A stretch of 56,931 bases of DNA, taken from positions 1 to 56,931 of the forward strand of contig NZ_AYXG01000060.1 in assembly GCF_000564855.1 (NCBI RefSeq). The letters are read 5' to 3'. Made by a program: the position numbers and the translations under genes. This stretch comes from Actinokineospora spheciospongiae (GTDB taxonomy: Bacteria; Actinomycetota; Actinomycetes; Mycobacteriales; Pseudonocardiaceae). Each line of letters opens with the position of its first letter. The first letter of the stretch is position 1. Below the pieces are notes generated by a model, which saw nothing but the letters and a program-made list of their open reading frames with translations, made no database searches and was not told the DNA's origin. Below are positions 32,317 through 42,100 of this stretch, piece by piece.

Positions 32317-32518
32317 CCACCACTGCCCCACACCGAGGCCCCGCCCCCGTCCCGGGAGCGGGGCCTCGGCCGTCGTGGCTCGCCCCGGCCACCGTGGAGC
32401 GCGCTTGTCGGGGGGGGGCTCCCGTCCCGACGAGGAACTGGCTCACGACCAGCATCACCAGTGCCAGGATGGTCACCGCGATCGCGAGCACAAGACCGCG
32501 CAGCCGGAGGTCGGACAC
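32270..32518 (-). CDS. Possible small membrane protein (weak)
   Basis: An 82-residue minus-strand frame starts with GTG at 32518 (VSDLRLRG). It has one strong membrane helix right after the start (LVLAIAVTILALVMLVVSQFL) and then a Gly/Pro/Arg-rich tail. No ribosome site is visible. The frame runs through the terminator and overlaps the 3' end of the gene ending at 32316. A run of nine G/C at 32410-32418 lies inside it. The helix is the only argument for coding. Confidence 0.25.
   Translation of the reverse strand: MSDLRLRGLVLAIAVTILALVMLVVSQFLVGTGAPPRQARSTVAGASHDGRGPAPGTGAGPRCGAVVVSGPRRPRTCPSSAA
32333..32369 (+). terminator. Hairpin terminator of the polyketide operon
   Basis: A perfect 12-bp inverted repeat (32333-32344 and 32358-32369, 13-nt loop) lies 17 bp after the stop of the secreted-protein gene. 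No T-tract. It marks the likely right edge of the cluster. Confidence 0.7.
32410..32418. repeat. Homopolymeric G9 tract
   Basis: Nine consecutive G on the plus strand, the longest mononucleotide run I noticed in the window. It lies between the cluster terminator and the next gene and is prone to slippage or sequencing error. Confidence 0.7.
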
Positions 32519-32602
32519 CGGCGCGGTTGATCCGGCGCCGGGGCGCTCGGTGGGGAATCCTGGAGGGGATGATCTTCGCCGAAGCGACCGTGGGGGTTGA
32601 CC

Positions 32603-33028
32603 GTGGACGACGGGGACAGGTTGCGGCAGGCGTTGTGGTCCGCCCGTGGCCTGATGTTCATCCAGGGCCTGCTGGCGACCGCGACCGCCGTCGTCGAAGT
32701 GGTCGAAGCGGTCGGGCACGCGCGCGACGGCTCGGCGGAGACCTCGGTTTCGTGGTTCTCCGTCGGGGGCAGCGTGGTCGTCGCCGCGGGGCTGGTGGTT
32801 TCGGCGGTGCTGCTGTTCCGCCGCGCGTGGGCGCGGGTGCTCGCGCTCGTCATCGAGGCCGTCGGCGTGGTGTTCGCGGTGGTGACCCTCGTCGGGGGTG
32901 ACGTCCTGTCGGGCTTGAGTCGACTCGCGTTGGCCGCCCTGGTCATCCTCGGGATCGTCCAGTACGAGCTGGGGAGCGGGCGCGGCACCGCGTCCCCGCC
33001 CGGGGAGCCGCGACCCGGGCGGGGGTGA
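32603..33028 (+). CDS. Small membrane protein of unknown function
   Basis: 141 residues with four predicted membrane helices (about 16-38, 52-72, 80-98 and 103-122) and a Pro/Gly/Arg-rich C-terminal tail. I do not recognise the family; it resembles general small integral membrane proteins of actinomycetes. The GTG at 32603 has a TGGGGG run 6 nt upstream. A TTG at 32597 is the alternative start. It converges on the DUF2306 gene with only 2 bp between stop codons. Confidence 0.7.
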   Translation: MDDGDRLRQALWSARGLMFIQGLLATATAVVEVVEAVGHARDGSAETSVSWFSVGGSVVVAAGLVVSAVLLFRRAWARVLALVIEAVGVVFAVVTLVGGDVLSGLSRLALAALVILGIVQYELGSGRGTASPPGEPRPGRG

Positions 33029-33030
33029 GC

Positions 33031-33687
33031 TCAGCGCGACGGCTGGGCGGTGGGCCGTTCGCGGAGCAGCAGCTCGACCACGACGAGGTTGGGGACCCAG
33101 GCGAGGAACGGCACGATCCGGTACGCGGTGGGGAAGTCGCCGGTCAGCGGCACCAGCGCGACCAGCCAGAGCCGCAGGGTCACCGCGGCGTAGGTGAGTG
33201 CGAACGCCCGCAGCATCCACCGCCGGTGCGTGGTGACCGCGCCACGGCGGATCGCCCGCAACCCCAGGGCGGCGAAGGTCAGCCACAGCAGGGCCAGCAG
33301 CCCGAACCCGGCCGTGCCGACCGGGCCCGCGAGGTTGTGGGGCGCGAGTAGGAGCCCGGTGAGGGCGCCGACCGCGATGGCCACCAGCACCACCCGCCCG
33401 GCCGACCGGTGCAGGCGCGGGGTGCGGGCCCGGACGCGGGTGGAGAGCTGGATCGGTGAGAGCAGCAGCGCGAGCCCACCACCGGTCATGTGGGCGTAGA
33501 GGCACAACCGCAGCCACGCGGGCCGGTCGGCGTAGTTGGCGGCGAGTTCGTTGTCGGCCGCGGCGAGGTCGCCCAGCGACTGCGCGGTGTAGGGCAGCAG
33601 GGCGAACACCGAGATCGCCACGGCTGTCAACGCGAGCCACCACACCCCCGCCAACCGCCACGGGGTCGGGCCTGTCGTCGTTGCCAT
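33031..33687 (-). CDS. DUF2306-family membrane protein
   Basis: 218 residues, about six to seven membrane helices. The sequence fits the DUF2306 family of actinobacterial membrane proteins: first helix WWLALTAVAISVFALLPY, conserved HMTGGGLALLLSPIQL and LHRSAGRVVLVA. Histidines in two helices would suit heme or metal binding, but this is not shown. ATG at 33687 with AGGAAG upstream. It is divergent from the two-component system at 33816 and may be its target. Confidence 0.82.
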   Translation of the reverse strand: MATTTGPTPWRLAGVWWLALTAVAISVFALLPYTAQSLGDLAAADNELAANYADRPAWLRLCLYAHMTGGGLALLLSPIQLSTRVRARTPRLHRSAGRVVLVAIAVGALTGLLLAPHNLAGPVGTAGFGLLALLWLTFAALGLRAIRRGAVTTHRRWMLRAFALTYAAVTLRLWLVALVPLTGDFPTAYRIVPFLAWVPNLVVVELLLRERPTAQPSR

Positions 33688-33762
33688 TCGCGGCTTCCTC
33701 TCCTCGGTGCCGCAACGGTAGGAGTTCGGCGGCCCCGGCTCGCCCCTCGCGCTGGGGCAGTT

Positions 33763-33784
33763 GCCTCCCTCCTGCGAGGGAGGC
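33763..33784. promoter_or_regulatory. Perfect inverted repeat upstream of the histidine kinase
   Basis: GCCTCCCTC (33763-33771) and GAGGGAGGC (33776-33784) are perfect 9-bp arms around CTGC, in the 128-bp gap between the divergent DUF2306 and kinase genes. It could be an operator for the NarL-type regulator encoded at 34991, or an RNA hairpin hiding the GGGAGG ribosome-like site on its right arm. Confidence 0.45.
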
Positions 33785-33815
33785 CGCGGCCGGTGTGCCG
33801 AGTGCACAATGGACC

Positions 33816-34994
33816 GTGCGGAAATCCCAGCTCTGGCAGACCCTCGGGTTCGTGGTCGCCGCCGCCGTGGCGAGCGTGCTCACCTCCGCCGGGCCGCCCT
33901 ACCGGGCCACCGACGCGTTCGGGGTGGGTCTCGCGGTCCTGGCCGCCGGGTGCCTCCTGCGGCGGCAGGCCGCGCCGATCCCCGTCCTGGTGGCGACGGC
34001 GCTGGTGGTGGTGGCCAACGCGGCGGCCGGGTACCCGCCGACGGTGGTGCCGTGGGCGACGTGGGTGGCGCTGTTCACCTGCTTCTCGGTGTGCACCCGG
34101 CGGTACCGGGCGGTGGCGGTGGCCGTCACCCTGGCCGCCGTGGCGGGCCACTTCGCGTTCGACCGGGGGGCGGTCCAGGTGGAGGCGGTGTTCGGGGTGA
34201 CCATGACCTTCCTGATCGCCGTGGTCGCGGGCGACGCCGTGCGCAGCCGCGGTGCCGCCGCCGCTGCCGAGCAGGCCCGGCAGCGCGCGGAGGAGCGCAC
34301 CGAGCTGGCCCGCGAGCTGCACGACTCCCTCGGCCACGCGGTGAACGTGGTGGTCATGCAGGCCGGGGTCGCGCGCCGGGTCTTCGACGAGAACCCCCGG
34401 TTCGCCCGGGAAGCGTTGGGGCACATCGAGACCGTCGGCCGGGACGCGCTCGGCGAGCTGGACCGCCTGGTCCGGGTCGTGCGGACCGAGCAGCCACCGC
34501 CGGAACTGGCAGCGCTGGCCGAGCACGTCCGGGCCGCGGGCCGGGAGCTGCGGCTGCGGGCGGAGCAGGTGGAACTGGGTGCGGGGACCGCCCACGCGCT
34601 GCACCGGATCGCGCAGGAGGCGATCACCAACGCGTTGCGGCACACCGATTCCGGCCGGATCGACGTCCGCCTGCGGCAGGTCGGCGACACCGCCGTGCTG
34701 GAGGTGGTCAACGAGGGCGGCCACCTCCCCGGGGGTAGACCCGGCCGTGACCGGGCCGAGCCCGGGGGCGGGCCAGACCGGGGTGAGGCCGTGCCCAGGG
34801 TCTGGCCGGACCGCGGCGAGGCCGTGCTCTGGGGCGGGCTCGACCGGGGTGGGGCCGTGCCCGGGGGCAGGCCCGGTCACGGCCTGGCCAACATGCGCGA
34901 GCGCGCCCGACTGGCGGGCGGTGAACTGGAGGCGGGCCCGTTCGAGGGCGGCTTCCGGGTGCGGGCCACCCTCCCGACCGGGGCCCACCGGTGA
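33816..34994 (+). CDS. Sensor histidine kinase (NarL/LiaS type, HisKA_3) with repeat insertion
   Basis: 392 residues. Six membrane helices in the first 140 residues form an intramembrane sensor. The HisKA_3 motif is ELARELHDSLGH with phospho-His169, and an HATPase domain follows (N-box HRIAQEAITNALRH). The ATP lid contains an insertion of four 11-residue repeats (PDRGEAVPRVW-like), after which the G2 box GHGLANMRERA resumes in frame. Such a lid insertion is unusual. The start is uncertain: GTG 33816 (used here) or GTG 33795. The stop overlaps the response-regulator GTG, giving a coupled pair. Confidence 0.88.
   Translation: MRKSQLWQTLGFVVAAAVASVLTSAGPPYRATDAFGVGLAVLAAGCLLRRQAAPIPVLVATALVVVANAAAGYPPTVVPWATWVALFTCFSVCTRRYRAVAVAVTLAAVAGHFAFDRGAVQVEAVFGVTMTFLIAVVAGDAVRSRGAAAAAEQARQRAEERTELARELHDSLGHAVNVVVMQAGVARRVFDENPRFAREALGHIETVGRDALGELDRLVRVVRTEQPPPELAALAEHVRAAGRELRLRAEQVELGAGTAHALHRIAQEAITNALRHTDSGRIDVRLRQVGDTAVLEVVNEGGHLPGGRPGRDRAEPGGGPDRGEAVPRVWPDRGEAVLWGGLDRGGAVPGGRPGHGLANMRERARLAGGELEAGPFEGGFRVRATLPTGAHR
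34740..34871 (+). repeat. Four 33-bp tandem repeats inside the kinase gene
   Basis: Units at 34740, 34773, 34806 and 34839, each 33 bp, encode PGRDRAEPGGG, PDRGEAVPRVW, PDRGEAVLWGG and LDRGGAVPGGR. The unit length is a multiple of three, so copy-number changes keep the kinase frame. They sit between the HATPase N and G2 boxes. Confidence 0.8.
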
Positions 34995-35644
34995 TCCGGG
35001 TCCTGCTCGCCGACGACGACGCCCTGGTGCGCAAGGGTTTGCGCGCCCTGCTCGACGCCGAGGAGGGCATCACCGTCGTCGGCGAGGCCGCCAACGGCCA
35101 GGAGGTGATCCGCGCGGCCGCCACCCACCACCCCGACGTCGTGGTGATGGACGTGCGGATGCCGGTCCGCGACGGCGTCTCCGCCACCAGGGAACTGCGC
35201 ACCACCCACCCGCGCCCCCGCGTCCTGGTCCTCACCACGTTCGACCTCGACGAGGTGGTCGACGACGCGATCGCCGCGGGCGCCGACGGCTTCCTGCTCA
35301 AGCGCGCCACCCCCGAGGAACTCGTCGCGGGCATCCGCGCGGTCGCCGCGGGCGACGCGGTGGTGGCCCCCGCGGTCACCCGCAGGCTGTTCGACGCCCA
35401 CACCGCCCGCACCGGCCCCGACCCCCGGCGAACCACCCCCCTCACCGACCGCGAGGCCGACGTGCTCCGCGCGATGGCCACCGGCCAGTCCAACACCGAA
35501 ATCGCCCGATCCCTGCACCTGTCAGTGGAAACGGTCAAGTCCCACGTCAAGCACATCCTCGCCAAGCTGGACGCCCGCGACCGCACCCAAGCCGTCGTGT
35601 GGGCTTACCGAACGGGCTTCGCCTACCGGGCAGGCGGCTCGTGA
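34991..35644 (+). CDS. NarL/LuxR-family response regulator
   Basis: 217 residues. The receiver domain has the acidic pocket DDD at 8-10, phospho-Asp54 (VVMDVRMP), and the Thr and Lys switch residues (VLTTFD, LLKRA). The C-terminal LuxR-type helix-turn-helix is typical (LTDREADVLRAMATGQSNTEIARSL, then ETVKSHVKHILAKL). The GTG overlaps the kinase stop, so it is the cognate partner. The targets are not visible; the symmetric site at 33763 and the divergent DUF2306 gene are the nearest candidates. Confidence 0.92.
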   Translation: MIRVLLADDDALVRKGLRALLDAEEGITVVGEAANGQEVIRAAATHHPDVVVMDVRMPVRDGVSATRELRTTHPRPRVLVLTTFDLDEVVDDAIAAGADGFLLKRATPEELVAGIRAVAAGDAVVAPAVTRRLFDAHTARTGPDPRRTTPLTDREADVLRAMATGQSNTEIARSLHLSVETVKSHVKHILAKLDARDRTQAVVWAYRTGFAYRAGGS

Positions 35645-36135
35645 CCCCACCAAGCGGAACTGCGTCCGACGATCAGCACCTCCATCACCTAAAACCCCCA
35701 CCGATCAGCACATCCAGACCAGGATGAAAAGGGCTCGCCATCCGGGTATTCGAAGGGAGTGGCAGTAGGACAGTCCGTCAGCGGAGTGCCGGTACTCCAG
35801 GGCGGCGGTGTTCAGGACCACGCCTTCGGCCTTCGTCTCCTCCCCGCGACGAGACAGAACTGCTCGTTCTCAACCGTGATCGACGCGCCGGAAGTGGAAA
35901 CAGCATCGGGTGATGTGACGATCTCGGGGCAGGTTTCTCGAAAACTCGACAGGTCGACAATGGGTTGGTAACCCACCGACCCGGTCGTGGGAATGTGACC
36001 GGGGCGGTATCGGTCATGTCGCGATTCCGCCATTTGGCGCTTGGCAGACCTCCGTCGCAACCTGCACGATTTGGACGTTTGTACTCGACTGCGCGGGCCT
36101 CAACGGACGTGCGCGGTTTCTGGGGAGCTCTGTCG
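35645..36135. other. Intergenic region before the LamG gene
   Basis: 491 bp of lower GC than the flanks. It holds a small symmetric element TGGGTT-GGT-AACCCA (35961-35975), two GATCAGCAC copies near 35671 and 35703, and presumably the promoter of the LamG/RHS pair. A minus-strand frame at 35812-36060 is open but lacks a ribosome site and any recognised domain. I see no RNA gene. Confidence 0.45.
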
Positions 36136-39100
36136 ATGGCGCACAAGCGCTCTATTCGCCATGCCCGAAAGTTGGTGGCCCTGGGTGTTTCCGGGGTCTT
36201 GACGGCTTCGCTCGCGGTGGCCCTGACCCTGCCGACGGGCGCTCCGGCGCCTGCGGCGCCACAACGGGTGACAGCCGCACCCGACGAGTCGAGCGCCCTG
36301 ATGCTCGCCCAAACCCAAGGCACCCCCGTCGAGGTCACCGGTCTGCGCACGGGCGACACCGAGGTCTTCGCCCAGCCCAACGGGTCCTTCGAGATGACCC
36401 AGACCGCCCTGCCCACCCGGGTCCGGCAGGCGGGCCGCTGGGTTCCGATCGACACCACCCTGACCAAGGCGGGCGCGGCTCTGCGCAGCACCGCCACCGA
36501 GGCGGAACTGCGGTTCTCGACGGGCGGTGCCGACCCGGTGGCCCGCATGTCGGCAGGTGGGGCCAGCCTCACCCTGACCTGGCCCACCGCCCTGCCCGAA
36601 CCCTCGGTCGCGGGCGACACCGCCACCTACCCCGAGGTCCTGCCCGGCGTCGACCTGCGGGTCCGCGCTCAGCGTTCCGGCTTCAGCCACGATCTCGTGG
36701 TCAAGACCCCCGAGGCCGCTGCCAACCCGGCCCTGCGCCGCATCACCTACGGCATCACCGCCGAGGGCGTCTCCCTGGCTCAGCAGGACGGCAACCTCAC
36801 GGCCACCGACCCGGGCGGTCGCGTCCTCTTCCACGCCCCCGCGCCGTCCATGTGGGACACGCCGGTCAGCGACGACGACGAGCCCGTCGAGCGCGCAGTG
36901 GGCCTGGAGCTCGGTGAGCACACCCTCACCCTGGTCCCGGACACCGCTCTGCTGTCCGACCCGACCGCCCGTTTTCCGCTGGTCATCGACCCGGCCTACA
37001 GCTATGCCGGGCACGGGGTTACGCAGGCGGCGTGGGCGTTGGCCCGCGCGTCCTGGCCCACCCAGGCCAACGTCAACATCGGCCCGCGAGACAACGACGA
37101 GCGCACCAAGGGCGTGGCCCGGGCGGGCAAGTCCCCGGACGGCATCCTCGACCGCTCCTACTTCCACTTCAACGCGGCACCGCTCAAGGGCGCCCAGATC
37201 GCCTCGGCGACCTTCCAGGTCTACCAGACCTGGAAGTACTCCCACAGCTGCAACCCCAACGACGCGGCGGTGGGCGAGGTCAGCCTCTACCACACCACCG
37301 ACGTGCAGTGGAACACCAGTTGGAACAACCAGCCGAACTGGGGTGCGAAGCAGGCGGGAATCCGCTCGGTGCCCAAGCTCGGCTACTGCGACCCGAGTTG
37401 GATCGGCATGTCGTTCCACGGCGCGGCGCAGTTCGTGGCCGACAACCAGTCGAACACCATCGGCCTGGGGTTGATCGGTTCGGATGAGTCCGGTTCGAAT
37501 AGCTGGCGCCGGTTCTTCGTGCAGGACAACATCATCCCGAAGATCGAGGTCACCTACAACCGGCGCCCCGACGTGCCCACCGGTGCCCGGCTGGAGCCCA
37601 GCCCGACGGTCTGCGGCCACTGCGCGGGCACGGCCTACCTCAACAGCGCCAGCGTCGACATGGTGGCCGAGGTGACCGACCCGGACGGCGGCCAGGTCAC
37701 CGCCCACTACGAGGTCTACACGCCGGGCGGCCGGGTTGAGCGGGTCACCCACGCCCCCGGGCGCTTCGCCTACCGGGACAACCTGAACGCCTACGCCGAC
37801 GGCACCACCGTGCTGTGGAACGTCAGGGGCGACGACGGCGCGCTCCAGAGCACGCACCTGACCGGACCCACCTTCAAGGTCGACCGGACACCGCCGACGG
37901 CGCCGCAGGTCTCCAGCGTGCTCTACCCCGCCGACAACGCCTGGCACGGTGGCACGGGGGTGGCGGGTGAGTTCACCTTCACCACCCCGGCGACGGCAAC
38001 CGCGGGCACCGACCGCTCCGACGTCGACCGGTACGTGTGGGGCTTCACGGACCCACCGACGAACTACGTTTCCCCTTCCACCCTCAGCGGGCAGTTCACC
38101 GCCACCATCGCTCCGCCCCGTGACGGGCCCGTCGACCTGTACGTGCAGTCCGTCGACCGGGCGGGCACCCGCTCGGCCAAGACCGTGCACCACTTCTACT
38201 CCCGCCCCGGCAACGGCCCGGCATCGCTGTGGTCGCTCGACGGCAACACCGACGACAGCGCCCACGTGGGCGGTCGCAACGCCACCACCCACGGTGGCGT
38301 CATCTATGGCACCGGCGCGATCGGCGCGGCCGCCGTGCTCGACGGCGCGGGCGGGCACCTGCGCGCCCCCAACACCGTCCGCACCACCATCGGCTACACC
38401 GCCGCGGCGTGGGTCAAACTCGACCGCACCGACACCACGCAGGCGGTGGTCAGCCAGGACAGCGCGACCGGCACGGGCTTCGCCCTGCGCGCCAAGGGCG
38501 GCAAGTGGGTGTTCTCCGCCCCGCGCACCACCGCTGCCAACGCGCCCCTGGACGAGGTCGTCTCCGTCGAGAACGCCACCGCGGGCACCTGGACCCACGT
38601 GGTCGGGGTGTACGAGCCCGGCACGGGCAACGGCGTGCTCCACATCTTCGTCAACGGCCTGCTCTCGGCCACGGCGGCGCGCACCACGGCCCCGGTGGAC
38701 TCCACCGGTGAGGTGCGCTTCGGCCAGGCCCGGTGGAACGGGGTGGACCCCGCCGACGTCCTCGACGGCGCGGTGGACGAGGTCCGCCTCTACGACCGCG
38801 CGCTCAACCCGACCTCCGTGCGTTCCCTGGTGACGCAGGACAACGTGCAAGCCGCGTACTGGAAACTCGACGAGGGCACCGAGCCCGAGGCCGTGGGGAG
38901 CAGCAGCCGCAACTCCGTCGACGGCGGTGCGGCGCTGGTTCTCAAAGGTGACGCCCACTTCGACCCCGAGGGGGCGCTCTCCGGCTCGGTACGGGTCAAC
39001 GGCAACGGAACGGCGGGCACCGACGGGCCGGTCCTGGCGACCGACCAGAGCTTCACCGCCAGCGCCTGGGTCAAGCCCGCCGAGCTGCTCGCCACGGGGA

Positions 39101-42100
39101 CCACTCGCACAGTGCTGTCCCAGGACGGCAGCACCAACAGCGGGTTCACCCTGGGCGCACGCAACATCACCGGCCAGCCCGAGTGGTACTTCCGGCTCAC
39201 CTCCGCGGACAGCGCCACCCGCCCGGCCGACGCGGTCGCCGCGGTCGCCGACCCGGCCGACCCGGCTGACCCGGCCGACCCGGAGCCCGGGTGGAAGCAC
39301 CTGACCGCGGTCTACGACAAGCCCGCGCAGCAGGTCCGGCTCTACGTGGCGGGCCTGCTCGTCGACACCGAGCCCGCCACCGCCTCTTTCGCCGCGACCA
39401 GCGCGTTCGTGCTCGGCCGCGCGAAGTGGGGCGGCGCGCACGCGGAGCAGTGGAAGGGCGGGGTGGACGAGGTCCGGTTGTACAACCGCGTCCTCGGCGC
39501 CGAGGAGATCATCGGCCTGGTGGGCCAGGACTCGGTTGCCGCGGCCACCTGGCCGCTGGACGGCAACGCCAAGAACACCGGCACCCCGGACCGCCACGGC
39601 ACCGCGTTCGGCAACCCCGGTTGGGCCGCCGGACAGGTGTCCGACCCGGACCCGGCCGACCTCGCGGTCTTCCTCGACGGCACCGACGACCACGTCCGCG
39701 CCGACGCGGTCATCGACACCTCAGCCACCTTCTCCATGTCGACCTGGGTCAAGCTCAACACCCGGACCCCCGGCTGGGGCTCGGTGCTCAGCCAGAACGG
39801 CGCCGCCGCCGCGTCGGTCAACCTCGGGTACACCGGGTCGGCCACCAACCGGTGGGCGGTGTCGATGAGCGGACCCGCCGACGTGGCCAACCCGACGAGC
39901 ACCGTCACGGTGACCTCGGCGCAGAGCGCCCAGGACGGGGTGTGGACCCACCTGGTCGTCGTCTACGAGGCCATAAGCGACCAGCTCAAGCTCTACGTCA
40001 ACGGCCAGCTCTCAGCCAGTGGCACCTTCGGCGCGGCCTGGAAGGCCACCGGCGACTTCGAGATCGGCCGCGCACGCACCCCGAGCGGCTGGGGCCAGTA
40101 CGCGGCGGTGACGGTGGACGACGTCAAGCTCTACAGCCGCCCGCTGTTCGACGGTGAGATCCGCAAGATGTCCGGCCGCGACCTGACCCTGCAGCACAAC
40201 CTGACCTTCGACGACGCCCCCGGCTCCCCGGTGGCGGCGGACTCGGTGGGCGGGCGCAGCGGCACCCCCTCCGGTGGGGCGTCCTTCGGCCCCGGCCGCA
40301 CCGGTGGCGCGGTGGCGCTCGACGGCGTCGACGACGCGGTCACCACCGACGCGGTCGACGTGGACACCGACGGCAGCTTCACCGTCGCCGCCTGGGTCCG
40401 CTTGAACAAGATCCCCGACCCCGACGCCAACGGGGCCCCGGTCGACGCCACCGCCGTGAGCATGGGCGGCGGCACCAAGGGCAAGTTCCGCGTCGGCCTC
40501 GAGGTCGACGACGACAACAACCCCGAGGGCAAGTGGGTCTTCGAGCTGCCGGAGTCCTCCGGCGCCGTCACGCAGGCGTCGTTGGCCTTCCGCGGCGACG
40601 ACGACATCGACAGCTGGGTGCACCTGGTCGGCGTGTACGACGCGCCCTCCAAGCGGCTCTGGATCTACCGCAACAAGGTGCGCGGCACCGACGGCCAGCT
40701 CATCACCGCGTGGGCGGGCACCGGCGGCCTGCGGGTCGGTCGGGGCCAGGGCGGCGATTTCTGGCCGGGCCGCGTCGACGACGTCCGGGTGTACGCGGGC
40801 GCCCTCGACGCCGAGCGGATCACGTCCCTGCACGAGTCCTACCCCGAGCAGGTGACCCCGGCGACCCTGCCGTCAGCCGAGCACCAGTGGACGATGAACG
40901 AGGGGTCCGGGACCAACCTGGCCGACACCGGCACGGCCGCGGTCGGCCCCGCTGCCAGGCCCGCGACCGTGACCGCGGGCCAGGCGTGGATCGGCGGGCG
41001 CACCGGCGGCGGCCTGTGGCTCAACGGGACCTCCGGGGCAGCGCAGACCGGCGCTCCCGTCCTCGACACCGCGGCGGGCTTCACCGTTTCGGCGTGGGCC
41101 TACGCCGAGAACCCCGGCAGCACCGACCGCACCGTCGTCGGGCAGGACGGGAACCGGGTCAGCGCCTTCTCGCTGCAATACCAGGCGAGCTCGGGCAAGT
41201 GGGCGGTCGTGGTCCCCAAGGCCGACCAGGACAACCCCGAGCAGTTCGTGCTGACCTCGGCGCACGCCGCGGCGCTGTCGGAGTGGACCCACCTGGTTTT
41301 GACCCGCGAGGCCGGTTCGGGCGAGCTGCGGCTCTACGTCAACGGCGTGCTCTCGGCGAGCCAGCAGAACGTGCCGGTGCTGGCCTCGTCCGGACCGCTG
41401 AGCATCGGCCGGGCCCGGCGCAACGGGGTCGCCGCGGAGTACTTCGCCCGCGGCCTCGACGACCTGCGCACCTACTCCCGGGCGCTGACCGACGGTGAGG
41501 TCCGGGCGGTGCACGACGACGTGTACAGCAACGTCATCGGGCGCTACCGGTTCGACGGGGGGACCACCCAGGACACGTCGTGGCGGGCCAACCACGCGGT
41601 CGTGTCCGGTGGGGCGCTGACCTACACCGCGGGAGTCAGCGGCCAGGCCGCCGTCTTCCCCGGTGCGGCCGCGGCGGTCACCCCGTTCCCCGGGGTGTCG
41701 ATGCGCGACAGCTTCACCGTCGGCGGCTGGGCGCGGTTGTCCAGCCGGGCCACCACCCAGACCGTGCTGGCCCAGGACGGCAGCCGCGGCAGCGGGGTCG
41801 TGCTGCAGTACCGGCACGACCTGGACCGGTGGGTCTTCGGCGGGGCCACCGCGGACGAGGACGGGGCACCACTGGTCGCGGCGACCGCGCCCGCCCAGCC
41901 CGCCCTCGACGAGTGGACCCACCTGGTCGGCGTCTACGACTACCCCGATCAGCAACTGCGCATCTACGTCAACGGCACCCTGGCCGCCACCCGCGACAAC
42001 GTCGTGCTCTGGCGCGCCGCGGGCGGGTTGACCATCGGGCGGGCCAAGGCCCAGGGCAGCGGCACCGCGTTCTTCGCGGGTGCGCTGGACGAGGTGCGGG

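Noticed and set aside
35812-36060. 82-codon minus-strand ORF before the LamG gene
   Set aside because: Contains a protein-like stretch near its end, but no ribosome site and no recognised domain. It also occupies the probable LamG promoter.
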